A stretch of 64,000 nt of DNA, from positions 249,744 to 313,743 of the forward strand of contig SIJG01000058.1 in the NCBI GenBank assembly GCA_023374025.1, in the 5' to 3' direction. This DNA is from Heterodera schachtii. Lineage: Eukaryota > Nematoda > Chromadorea > Rhabditida > Heteroderidae. Numbering within the stretch: position 1 is the stretch's first letter; each line of letters opens with the position of its first letter. Below, piece after piece: positions 52,441 to 62,900 of the stretch. Position numbers and translations under genes: made by a program. The notes beneath the pieces were generated by a model that saw nothing but the letters and a program-made list of their open reading frames with translations, was not told the origin of the DNA and searched no databases.

Positions 52441-52715
52441 TCACCCGTCGTCGTATCCGCCATCTTCGATCACAAAGTCAATTGGGTTCGGTCGATCATC
52501 AGCACTAATTCTTTCCATACATTGTCCCATTTGCTCTCATCCCATCCAATTGGACAACGGCTGAGCCAAAAATTGTTTAGGTCATATTGTTCCAGTGTCA
52601 ATTGCTCCCCAGTCGCTTCGTTGATCCGATGAAATGGCACAACACCAGAGTCAAGCGGAGAAAACGACGGAAAGTGAATGCGAAAAGTCACTGGTGAAGA
52701 AGCATTGGAAAATGC
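52441..52715 (-). pseudogene. Gene C: last exon of an F-box-like paralogue, truncated and frameshifted
   Basis: Read on the minus strand from 52715. The preceding TTGTTAG keeps the acceptor AG, then the sequence matches the last exon of gene B: MTFRIHFPS, VVPFHRINEATGEQLTLE, SRCPIGWDESKWDN. After a frameshift near 52510 the end reads ADDRPNPIDFVIEDGGYDDG with TGA at 52443-52441, where gene B ends IEDGGYDDG. The exon is 275 bp against 264 in gene B. No upstream exons exist on this strand; beyond 52725 the sequence leads instead into gene A on the other strand. It is a fragment left by an inverted duplication and cannot make a protein alone. Confidence 0.82.
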
Positions 52716-53233
52716 CTAACAATTCCGTGACCCGTACCCGAATTCGAACAAAAAACCAAAAACTCAAATTTTTAGATTTTTAGTCTAAATTTAAATTTTT
52801 CACTTTAAGACCGCGCTCAACTTCTTTTTCCCCCCATTTCAGTTGGATTTGTAATTACGTGTGGCTGGACATTCTTCCATCTTTTGACCATGCCCAACTC
52901 GGTCTCCAAATGGCACTGCTTTCTTGCCGTTTCAATGCTTTGGTGGACGCACATTTTGATGGTAAAACGGAATTTACGCTTTGGAAAACAACAAAATTCG
53001 AAAGCAAATTGGAGTGCCGAAAGCGGTGTTGGCAAATTATGCCGATTCTGTGCAATTTCCATTGGCCGACCATCCGTTGTTGCCCAGCAAAATTCGTTTT
53101 AAGGATCTTCGAATTGAGTAATTCAAAACTCAGATAATTTTTAGCGCTAGTTAAAAAGTGGCCGTTTTGAAAATTTTTTCACTTTTTTGGTAAATTTTTT
53201 TTTGTTTATTTACACATGATGATCATGTTATTG

Positions 53234-53995
53234 GGGTCCACTGCGTTTCGGCGCCCGCGTTTCGGCGCTCGCGTTACGGCGCCAGCTCGTTTCGGCGCCC
53301 GCGTTTCGGCGCCAAACAAAAATATAAAAATTCAAATATTTGGTTAAAATCAACAAAAATATGAAATTCAAAACTTGTTAAAATCAACAAATCACTAACG
53401 CTTTATCAATATATTATAAAAAACAAAAAATAAATAGGTAACAAAAAACAACAATTTTAAGGGTTCATTTGATAATGGTGTGAAATACCTCGAAGAAATT
53501 CCAAAATAGTGTGAAATTGATTGGGCTGGGGAATGGGTGGAAGATAATCATGATCATTCACTGCATTCAATGGAATGTAATTGCGAACCATATTCAGAAT
53601 TCGTCTATCAGCTGCCAAATATTTGCCTCGCTTTTTATCAGGTGACAATCCAGCGATCGCAGAATTCTATTTGTGGTCGGTAATTTTTTGTTCACGTCGA
53701 AGAACATCAATGAAATTCCACAAAGATAGATGACGACAATTGAACGCGCCCTGCAAACGGTGGTGTTCCGCTTCTGCGTTGTTGTTCGTCCTCGCATCTC
53801 CCTCCATCCAATGTCCGAAAAAAGTTTTATTTTTGTTTTATTTTTGTTGATTTTAACCAAATATTTGAATTTTTATATTTTTGTTTGGCGCCGAAACGCG
53901 GGCGCCGAAACGAGCTGGCGCCGAAACGGGAGCGCCGAAACGCGGGCGCCGAAACGCGAGCGCCGAAACGCGGGCGCCGAAACGCGTGGGTCCCT
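53234..53995. mobile_element. 762-bp Mutator-like element with arrayed terminal repeats (inner element)
   Basis: Both ends carry inverted arrays of the unit CGTTTCGGCGCCCG (left 53249-53312, right 53886-53985), followed inward by a matching AAAAATTCAAATATTTGGTT arm. The direct repeat GTTATTG lies at 53227-53233 and 53996-54002. On the minus strand the interior encodes a broken protein in two frames (53860-53594 and 53648-53457), ending RILNMVRNYIPLNAVND...ILEFLRGISHHY. A C-terminal FLRGIAHN-like motif is, as I recall, common at the end of animal MULE transposases. This is inference and the copy is incomplete. Confidence 0.72.
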
Positions 53996-54002
53996 GTTAT
54001 TG

Positions 54003-54182
54003 CGGTCCGGACATTTGCGGCCCGGACATTTAAGGCCTGCAGAAAATCGGACATTTGCGGCCCAACAAATGCGGTCGGACATTTGCGCCAAGGACACTTG
54101 CGGCCAGTTTCTTAAGGGCCGTTTTCGGACATTTGCGGCCCGACATTTGCGGCCTGCTGGAAATCGGACATTTGCGGTCAAC
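54003..54182. repeat. Minisatellite of CGGACATTTGCGGCC units
   Basis: About nine variants of CGGACATTTGCGGCC occur, some separated by CTGCAGAAAAT or CTGCTGGAAAT. It starts directly beside the inner element and lies inside the outer element. Confidence 0.75.
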
Positions 54183-55730
54183 GGAACGCCAAATAATTTC
54201 TTTTTTAATTCCAAAAACGATATTTGCTTCCAGACTTTTTTGACCCCAATCATAATACGTTCATTCATCGAAAATTCTTTTACTCTTAAAATTTACGCCG
54301 AACTTTAACTAATCTAGTAATTCTTTTCAAAAATTGGGCTTGTAAAAACCCCACCAGGGATTGAAAATTGCTAGTCAGTCGACCAATTCTTTCACCGACC
54401 AGTTGATACTGTTGAGATCTGAGATTTCCTAACAATGTTCATACTTCTTTCTCCATCATTTTGGGACTTGTTTCGCTGATATTTTTCTTCCTATTAAGCA
54501 TTACCATCACAATTATTGTGAATAAAAAGTATATTCACGATTTTTTAATGATCAGCGACCTCTAAACCCCCTGGTACTTGGTTTCATGACTTTTTAAACA
54601 AAAAAAATTTACCAAAAAAAGTGAAAAAATTTTAAAAAACGGCCACTTTTTAATTAGCGCCGAATTTTTCATTGATCAAAGCATTCTCTTTTTTTCAGGT
54701 ACATCGATCACTCTGTCATCGCATTTCTCCGTTCCAAGCAACAAATTTTCGACAACAAAGGCACCAATTTTGGTCTGACGATTCCGTTTTCACACGAAAA
54801 TTACAGAAGCGGATTTGGAAGGCTTTTGTCCGTGAAATGTGGCCCATTTTTGTGCCAAACATTCGCCATTTGGAAATTTCTGCTGATCATCTGATCACAT
54901 TGCGTCGTCTCACCTCGCCAACAATTCTCATCGATCTCAAGCAGTTGAATTCAATCGATTCCGGTCATTGTATCCAGCTTTGATCGCTGATCACGGGCCA
55001 AATGCAACTGCTCGCCAAGCGTTGTCCAAATGGTTGCATACACCGGCCACCGACGATCAGCCCAAGCGATTGTATTGCACAACTTATGATTATATATCGA
55101 TGAGTGTCAACGGATGGGTCGTCAAGTTCAAGGAGGTCAAAAGGACTCAATTTTTAATACCCTACGAAATTTTTTTCAAATTATAGGCATTTCTCCGTGC
55201 CACCACTTCTGTCAACTACAAAATTCGTCTTGAACTTTACAAGCCAATGCAAATGAAGCCATTTGAATTGGTGAATGAACGGACGAAAGAACAGATGACA
55301 TTGGTGAAAGAAGGCGAGCGTAAAGACAAAGTTGTTTGGCTTTTGGAGCGATGCAAAATTGGGGGTACGGCGGCGACGGTTCAGTGGGAGGAAGAAAATT
55401 CGGACAATTTGAACAATGTGCACTTTATGTTTTATGAAGCTTCTTGCATTGGGTGAGAGAGAGTGAAAGCAGCTTTTGATTGGGCTCTATTACAGTTTTT
55501 AGAAAAATGAGTGCCGGGCCCAGCGAAAGAAAAAATGAATGAATTATTGGTAAATGGCAAATGATGGATTATTAGGAATGTAAATTGATCTGCTGGATAA
55601 TTGCTCCTCTCATTTATTTGTTGCTTCTTTCGTTTGAATACATTTAATTTGTTTGTTTTGTTGAAAATATTAAGTTGAATGATTAGTTTTAGCATTTTGA
55701 TTGAAATTAGCAGTTTAGGACTTGAGTTAT

Positions 55731-55890
55731 AACTAGAGCTGGTCGGGACCGGGACCTGATACTGAAAATAGCGGGAAAGCTGAGTACCAAGGTCCCGGTT
55801 TTGACCAATTTTTGATCGGGAAATTCCCGGTTTTCCCAGCCAAAAATTCCCGGTTTTTCAACCAAAAAGTCCCGGTCCCGACCAGTTCTA
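55731..55890. mobile_element. 160-bp MITE, Mutator-like
   Basis: Terminal inverted repeats TAGAGCTGGTCGGGACCGGG and CCCGGTCCCGACCAGTTCTA differ at one base. The near-direct repeat AGTTATAAC / AGTCATAAC (8 of 9) flanks it. The interior has repeated CCCGGTTTT words. It lies between genes A and B. A 9-bp duplication suggests the Mutator group. Confidence 0.72.
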
Positions 55891-56051
55891 GTCATAACGT
55901 AATAAAAATTTGAAAGAACACATAATTTCAAGCCTGGAAAAAAATTTTATTAAGAAAACACTTCAAATTTCGAATTTTTCGCAATTTTCATGACTTTTTT
56001 GGTAATTGTCTAATCGCGAAGCAACTGACGCATTTTTATTGCGATAATGAG

Positions 56052-56677
56052 TAGGGCGAGGATTCTTAGTTTTTTAATTATTTTTTCTGCGGCTTAGTTA
56101 CGACGAGAAATGCTCGAAAAACACATTTTTAGCTCGGAAATTCTTCGTTTTAACGCCACTATTCATCATTAGGAATCACTATTTTGGAGCTTCGCCACTA
56201 AAAAAAATTATTTTGGAAGTTGGCCACTAAAATAATTTTTTGCCACTATTTTGGCGTTTCGTTACTATTTTTGCCACTATTTTGGCATTTTTTTGGAAAA
56301 TTTCCCAAAAAATGGAATAAAAACAAAAAAACACACCCCAAAAATCGACCTAAAAATTCAAAAAATACACCCCTAAGAATCGACCTAAGAATTTTCAAAA
56401 ATACACCCCCTAAGAATGGGAAAATTTTCACAAAATTACCCCAACTATTTTTTCTTTGTTCAATATTTGCTAAGAAAATATTTTGTAATTGCAATCAGTG
56501 AATAAAATTGTTTGCCTCAATTTTACATTATTTTCAAATTAAAAACAGCTATTTAAAAAATTACACCACTAAATTTAGAACTTTTTCGCCACTATTTTTG
56601 CCACTATTTTGGCATTTTTTTTGTCACTATTTAGTTAATTATTTTGGGGTTTTTTGCCACTAAAAATCCTCGCCCTA
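56052..56677. mobile_element. 626-bp TAGGG-ended non-autonomous element
   Basis: Ends TAGGGCGAGGAT (56052-56063) and ATCCTCGCCCTA (56666-56677) are perfect inverted repeats. The 8-bp direct repeat ATAATGAG lies at 56044-56051 and 56678-56685. The interior has direct repeats of GCCACTATTTTGGCATTTTT and of CCTAAGAATCGACCTAA. No coding capacity. Related fragments are at 30733-31400. Confidence 0.8.
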
Positions 56678-56691
56678 ATAATGAGCAATAA

Positions 56692-56806
56692 TTAGAAAAC
56701 CCCGAAACCCGACCAATTTGTTGCACCCCGACGGAACCGTCTATCCCCGACAAATGCTGACACCGACTTTTCCCACCCCCCGAGGGCTCGGAGCGTTACG
56801 CTAATA
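56692..56806. repeat. GC-rich relic related to the element at 3046
   Basis: CCCCGAAACCCGACC and CCCCCCGAGGGCTCGGAGCG resemble the two ends of the 148-bp element at 3046-3193. The terminal repeats are degenerate. Confidence 0.5.
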
Positions 56807-56907
56807 TTTTAATATAAAAATGCTTTTTTTTTCTTCCTCTCTTCCTCATTCAATTCATTCATTCATTCATTCTTCCTGTATTTTCCGGTCATTTTGTTTC
56901 TACAAAA

Positions 56908-59900
56908 ATGTCTTCAGGAATTCTGTACGTTTATTATTTCCTTTTTTTCTAATGTTTCGCATTTTCTTTCTTTTGCTCCGCGCTTTTGACCCAATTTCGA
57001 GTTTAAAATTTGAAAACCAATTTTGAAACTGTTGTTTTTTTTGAAGCTAAAACTACAATTTTGGGGATTTGACTCGCTTTGATGCTTTTCCAAATTCATT
57101 TTTCAGTTGGGGTGACGTGTGTTTTCTGGTGTTGATCATCTGTACCAGCATTATTTGGTTCTTTTTTGACCATGTCAAAAAACGACGACGCCTTCGCAAA
57201 AAAATGTAAAAAATTAAACCAAAAAATTTTTGAAAATTTCAAAAAATTATTCAAAATTTTTCAGTTTTATCTGTGGCGATTGTTGGCTTGAAGTGTTCGA
57301 TTTCCTTGCGCCTTCCCAACTTGGCCTCGAAATTGCACTGGTCAACCGCCGATTTGAGTTCATCGTCGACGAACATTTCAAAACGCGCAAATGGACGTTG
57401 GGCAAACAATTGCAAATTACATGGAAAATTGTCGGAAATGGCCCCAAGCAAATGCTTATTGTCGATTCCGACAAAGGAAAAGCATTGCCAATCCCGTAAA
57501 ATCCGTTGCCAAACAAAGTCATCGGATTCCGAGGCATTCAGATCATGTAACAAACTGATAAGTGTCATGTCTGAGGACTTATTTGATGAGACTCAAATGG
57601 ACATTTTCATATTTTGCCTCTTAATCCCCAACTGTGTCTCTGTCTATTTAAAAGCTGTCTTTCCCTCCTTCTCCCCGCAGTCTTCCCAGTCATTCTTCAT
57701 TTTGTTTTGTTCTCCATCATCAACTTTGACCTCTGCATTATTTTGTTATTTCTTCACTGCAAATAAATCAATTCAATTGACTGTTGGTCGGACACAACAG
57801 TTCACTGGCGCAGTCAGCAGTGCAAAACAAAGCGACGAGGCACAATCGGAGTTAAATTAAATACGCAAAGTAAAGCGTTCAACTGCCGATTTCATCAAAA
57901 ACGCAAAGTAAAGCGTACTTCATCTGCCGACTTCATCCATCAAAAAGCTCAAAAAGCTAATTTAAAAACGTGAAAGTAACCACGAATTCGTTTTGTCAGC
58001 TCAGTAAAGTAATTCTGTCTACAAAGCTGAACTTTTACAAAAGGGTAAAGTAAATCCCACGTCAAAGCATCACCACCAAATTCGTCAACAATTCAAAGAT
58101 GGCCGAGCCAAAAGCAAAAGCTGGAAAAGGGCCGGGACCCTACACAGCGGAGATGGCATGGAAAATCTGGGAGGAGCGCTTCGAATTTTTCATCAAACTC
58201 AGAGCAGTCACTGATGCCGAAACAAAGAAGCTGCTGTTCTTCACAGAAATCGGGCCGATCTACGAGGAATTGCGACAGATGGCACTACCGGATGATGTCA
58301 GGGATATGCCCTTGGATGAAATCAAGGCATTGATGAGAGATCAATATGGAGAGACAAAGACTGTGGCCGCGAAACGACACGAATTGTTTGCTGCGAAACA
58401 GACGGCAGGACAAACCATCCGCGACTATGCGATTAAATTGCGCACTCTGATCGCCAACGCGGAATGGCACAGAGATTCGGTGAACATGTGCCTGACAGCG
58501 TTGTTCATCAATGGACTCGCAGATGATTCAATTCGAGCGGAACTGATCAAAAAAGGCGACAATGCTCTGAAGTTCAAAGACGCAATCGAAACTGCGGTGC
58601 TTTTGGAACAATCATCATTGGACGCGCAACGAATCGGTGGACATGGGCCAAGAGAAATGGTGGCCAAGGTTTCATCTCAAAGAAAGGAGAAGAAAACCGG
58701 AGGAACGAAAACACCAGGGCAATGTCATCGATGCGGAAGGAACGGCCATTGGGCGAGTGAATGCCCCAGCAAAAACACCGAATGCCGAAAATGTGGAAGG
58801 ATTGGACATTGGGCAGTGGCCTGCAAAGCAAAGCAGAGCACGTCATCGGACGCCGCAAAAGGAAGGCAAGGTTCTTCCTACTACAAAGGAAAGCCTGTGC
58901 ATCAAATCAGCGCACAAAGGCGTGATTCTTCCACGGATGTTGCGAGCGTCGTCAAGCCAAAACAAGTCAAATCACTCACAGCTCCACCAGCATTCGTTCA
59001 ATTACAACTGCAAAAAGAAAAAGCAGACTTTGAATTGGACAGTGGCGCCGACGTTTCGCTGGTCTCCGAAGATGATTGGATTGCAAATGGCGAGCCAAAA
59101 TTGTCAACATGTTCGGGATTACACGCGTACGGAGGAAAGCCAATCAATGTCCTTGGATTCTTCGAGTCAAAAGTAAAGTACTTGGGGAGAGAAACCACGA
59201 CGGACTTGTATGTCGTCAAGGACAAGGCGAAGAATCTGTGTGGACGTGATTTGATCAAAAAGCTACAGATCGACTTGAACAAAGCGTTTGGAATTGGAAT
59301 GGTACAACAAATTCGGGACACCAAATCCGGCAGTAAATTGGACGAAGTGCTCCAAAATCACGCCGAAGTCTTCAGTGAAGGACTTGGCCGCTGTACACGA
59401 CACATCGCGTTAAAATTTAAAACGGATGTTCAGCCAAAAAGATGCAAGCCGCGTCCCGTGCCATTTGCGTTGCGTCCCGAGGTGGAGAAGGTTTTAAACC
59501 AATGGGAAAAGGAAGGAGTCCTCGAGCCTGTGGCGACATCTGATTGGGCAACTCCGCTCGTCATTGTGCCAAAGCCCGGCAACAAAATTCGATTGTGCTG
59601 CGACTATAAGGTCACAGTCAATCCGTGCCTGGACATCCATCAGTACCCGCTCCCTCGACCGGAAGAACTGTTCAGCGCTCTCAACAACGGCGACAAATTT
59701 TCAAAGCTGGACTTGAAAGAGGCCTATTTACAGCTTCCGTTGGACGATCAGGCGAAGGAATGCCTCACAATATGCACCCATAAAGGATTGTACCGATTTT
59801 CGCGCATGCCCTACGGAGTGGCATCGGCACCAGCAATATTCCAGCAGGTGATGGAAGAAATTCTCTGCGGAATCGATGGAGTGGCAGTGTATTTGGACGA

Positions 59901-62900
59901 CATTGTCGTCACTGCTACAAACAATGCCGAGCATTTGAAGAGATTGGATGCCGTTCTCCAAAGACTTCAAAAGGCAGGACTACGAGTAAAAAAGGAAAAA
60001 TGCTCGTTCATGCAAGAAAGCATTGTCTATCTGGGACACATTATCGACCGGCAAGGAATTAGGACTTCGCCGGAGAAGGTGGAAGCGATTCGAAAAATGC
60101 CGGCGCCGGAAAACTTGAAAGAATTGCAGTCGTTTCTCGGCATGGTTGGCTATTACGGAAAGTTCATCCCTTCATTGGCGACGGTTTCGGAACCATTGAA
60201 TGAACTTCGCCGGACAGAAAAGGAATGGCACTGGGGGAAGGAGCAACAAAAAGCCTTCGGAGAGATCAAGGAAATGTTGGCTTCAAACGACATCCTGGTG
60301 CATTTCGACCCTGAAAAGCCTCTCTTCTTGGCAACAGACGCGTCGGATTATGGCATTGGAGCTGTTTTATTTCATAAGGATGCCAAGACTGGAAAAGTTG
60401 GAGTCATCGCTTATGCGTCAAAAACATTAAGCTCATCCGAGCGGAAATATGCGCAAATTGAGAAGGAGGGACGTGGAGTGATTTTCGGCGTAGAAAAATT
60501 CAACCAATATTTATACGGCCGAAAGTTCACACTACAGACTGACCATGAGCCGCTGAAACGGATTTTTGGACCTAAGGGTCAAATGCCAGTCGTTGCTGCC
60601 AGGCGTTTGCACCGTTGGAGCTTAATTTTGATGAACTACGAGTTCGACATCGAATATTGCTCAACCAATAATTTTGGACATGCCGATGGATTGTCACGAC
60701 TGCCAGCACCAGAAGTCGACAAAATTTGCAAGGAGAGCTTCGATATTGGCGAAATTCAGAAGGAATGCCAAAATGCTCTGCCAATAACAGCAAATGGCAT
60801 AGCAAACGAGCTCTGAAAGGACCCAACACTTAAAAAAGTGAAAAATTTCACTGAGCAAGGGTGGCCAACAAACAAGCAAATCGACGCCGAAATTCGACCA
60901 TTCTACGTGGTGCGCGACGAAATTGAGACCCAAAACGGATGTTTGATGCTTGGGATTCGAACAATCATCCCAGCAAAATTCCGTGGAGAAATTTTAAAAT
61001 TGATCCATGAGACACATCCGGGAATCGTGCGCATGAAGTCGCTGGCGAGACAAAAAGTCTGGTGGCCCGGCATCGACAAGGACATCGAAGCAATTCGAAA
61101 GCAATGCAAAATTTGCCAGACAAATGCTTCGGAAATGAGAAAAGTGCCGCTGCACCCTTGGGAAGTGCCAGAAATGCCATGGCAAAGGCTTCACATCGAT
61201 TTTTGTGGACCATTTCTCGGAAAAATGTGGTTGATCGTTGTGGATGCAAAGACGAAATGGCCGGAAGTCATTATGATGGCGAAAACATCGACAGAAGCGA
61301 CCATTTGGGCAATTCGAAATTTGTTATGGACGCATGGAATTCCACTACAGATCGTCAGTGATAACGGCCCGCAATTCACTTCAAAGGAGTTTGCGAAGTT
61401 CTGTGAAGAACGTGGCATCACGCACACTCTCACAGCGCCGTACCATCCGCAAAGCAATGGAGAAGCGGAGCGATTCGTCCAAACCTTCAAGAAAGGAATG
61501 CTTCTCAACAAGAAAGTTAAAAATTGGGAAAACGAACTCGCGAAAAACCAATTTCTGCTGAAATATCGGATCACACCGCATTCGGCAACAGGACAAACAC
61601 CGGCCAAAATGATGTTCAACAGAGAACTGAGGACAAAACTCGATTTGGTCCAGCCGGTTTTCAACCCAAAGAAAAGGGAAGAAAAGGAGGAAAAGCAAAA
61701 AGTTGTAGGCAACTACAGAGACCGAGTCAAAAAGAATTTTGATCGAGGCACTTGGAAAAGGACATTCGACATTGGCCAGAAGATTTTCGCCAGGAATTTC
61801 CGCGACGGAACCAAGTGGATGGAAGGCGAAATTGTGCGCCAAATCTCACCATCACTTTTCCTTGTCAGAACCAAAAGAGGAATTTGGAAAAGGCACTTAG
61901 ATCAGCTTAACTCCAACGAAACGGAAACGGACAGCGAAAGTGCCGAAACCGATTCAAATTCGTCACTGGCAGAACAAGCTGAGATGGACGCCGACGGTGG
62001 AAATCAGCCGGACATTAATGCGCAAGACGAACCGCAAAATGTGCCGACGAATGATCAATGTGAGCCCAGACGATCGGGCAGAGAACGCAAGCCGCGGACC
62101 ATCTTCGATCCGAGTCGATGAACCGATTGAATTGGTGGGGAGGAGATGTCATGTCTGAGGACTTATTTGATGAGACTCAAATGGACATTTTCATATTTTG
62201 CCTCTTAATCCCCAACTGTGTCTCTGTCTATTTAAAAGCTGTCTTTCCCTCCTTCTCCCCGCAGTCTTCCCAGTCATTCTTCATTATTGTTTTGTTCTCC
62301 ATCATCAACTTTGACCTCTGCATTATTTTGTTATTTCTTCACTGCAAATAAATCAATTCAATTGACTGTTGGTCGGACACAACAATAAGATTGAAAGTTT
62401 TCATAATTTTCTGCTTTTCAGTTACATCGATCAAAATGTCGTCGCATTTCTCCACCGTTTTTTCTCCTTTTGTTCAATATTCTTTGACATTACCACTGAA
62501 AATGTGCGCATTTTGGACTACTTTTTGCGCAACATTTTGCCAATGTTCCGCAATTCAATGCGTTTTCTGTTTTTGAACGCCACCATTTTTTGCCGTTTCC
62601 GTCAATTGGACCCATCAATGCTCAGCAATTATCCATTTCTCTTCGTTTTTTCTGTTTCCAATTACGACATTGTGCCCGCTTTTCCGCCCGATGACACTGC
62701 CATGGCGTCGGATGGTCAAGCGGTGGCCAAATGGTTGTTGACGCCCCATCCGAACGGTGTGCCGAAGCGGTTCAAATGCTCTATTAATTCAATGGAGGAG
62801 GAGCAATGGACTTCAATGATTGGACAATTCAAAACGGTGATTATCCCCTATTTAATTGGATTTTCTATGATTTTTTGTCCCATTTTTAGGCATTTTCCAA

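Larger units (their letters stand above)
51755..52725 (-). repeat. Inverted duplicate of the gene B 3' region
   Basis: On the minus strand this segment is collinear with 62889-63665 on the plus strand: the last exon, a stretch around CTCGACGCCGCTTCTCCCGG, the run ATGATATGGGGCA(C/T)TTTGCC, and GGCTAATAATAAAA.CGGTAA. Homology begins at the acceptor of the last intron and stops near 51755. A MITE (51844-52229) was inserted afterwards into this copy only. The gene B side has about 190 bp more after the stop codon. Confidence 0.82.
53142..54662. mobile_element. 1.5-kb DNA transposon in gene A intron (outer element)
   Basis: Inverted terminal repeats of about 70 bp: the left end AGCGCTAGTTAAAAAGTGG continues CCGTTTT..AATTTTTTCACTTTTTTGG, and the right end reads the same in complement from CGGCGCTAATTAAAAAGTGG. 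The 7-bp direct repeat AATTTTT flanks it at 53135-53141 and 54663-54669. Removing it restores a 64-nt intron with GTAATT and TTTTTCAG ends. The element contains a second transposon (53234-53995) and a minisatellite (54003-54182). No transposase of its own is recognised, so the superfamily is open. Confidence 0.8.
52843..55456 (+). pseudogene. Gene A: F-box-like family gene, frameshifted, 5' exons missing
   Basis: Three exons match gene B. Exon 52843-53116 follows TTTCAG and carries the F-box-like segment (VWLDILPSFDHAQLGLQM, CRFNALVDAHFD), then shifts frame to LANYADSVQFPLADHPLLPS. Exon 54709-55135 begins YIDHSVIAFLRSKQQIFD, shifts to KLQKRIWKAFVREMWPIFV and back to LYPALIADHGPNATARQALS. Exon 55187-55456 reads AFLRATTSVNYKIRLELY to a TGA. 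At least three frame changes are needed. The donor before the last intron is GTCAAA, a weak site. No membrane-anchor exon is found upstream; gene C lies there in reverse. The middle intron holds 1.5 kb of nested transposons. It is either a pseudogene or a gene damaged by assembly errors. Confidence 0.78.
57563..62384 (+). mobile_element. Complete Ty3/Gypsy LTR retrotransposon
   Basis: LTRs at 57563-57799 (237 bp) and 62147-62384 (238 bp) begin TGTCATG and end ACAACA, and differ by a single-base indel. The 5-bp target duplication ATAAG is at 57558-57562 and 62385-62389. The interior has a primer binding site, a gag-pol frame interrupted by one TGA, and a polypurine tract. The domain order gag, protease, RT, RNase H, integrase defines Ty3/Gypsy. 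I recall close resemblance to nematode elements of the Mag/K02A2.6 type; not searched. It is in the same orientation as the host gene and sits in its third intron. Near-identical LTRs mean a recent insertion. Confidence 0.97.

Noticed and set aside
53730..54308. 192-codon Arg-rich frame (RRNAGAETR repeats)
   Set aside because: It is a reading through the GGCGCCGAAACG array and the neighbouring minisatellite.
54452..54565. Membrane-protein exon in gene A's intron (SIILGLVSLIFFFLLS)
   Set aside because: It lies inside the outer transposon, has no start codon or clean splice sites, and is hydrophobic mainly by base composition.
57207..57209. A separate 39-residue membrane protein ending at this TAA
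   Set aside because: Possible, but GT at 57206 gives a good donor, and splicing joins in phase to the F-box-like exon with a total length divisible by three.
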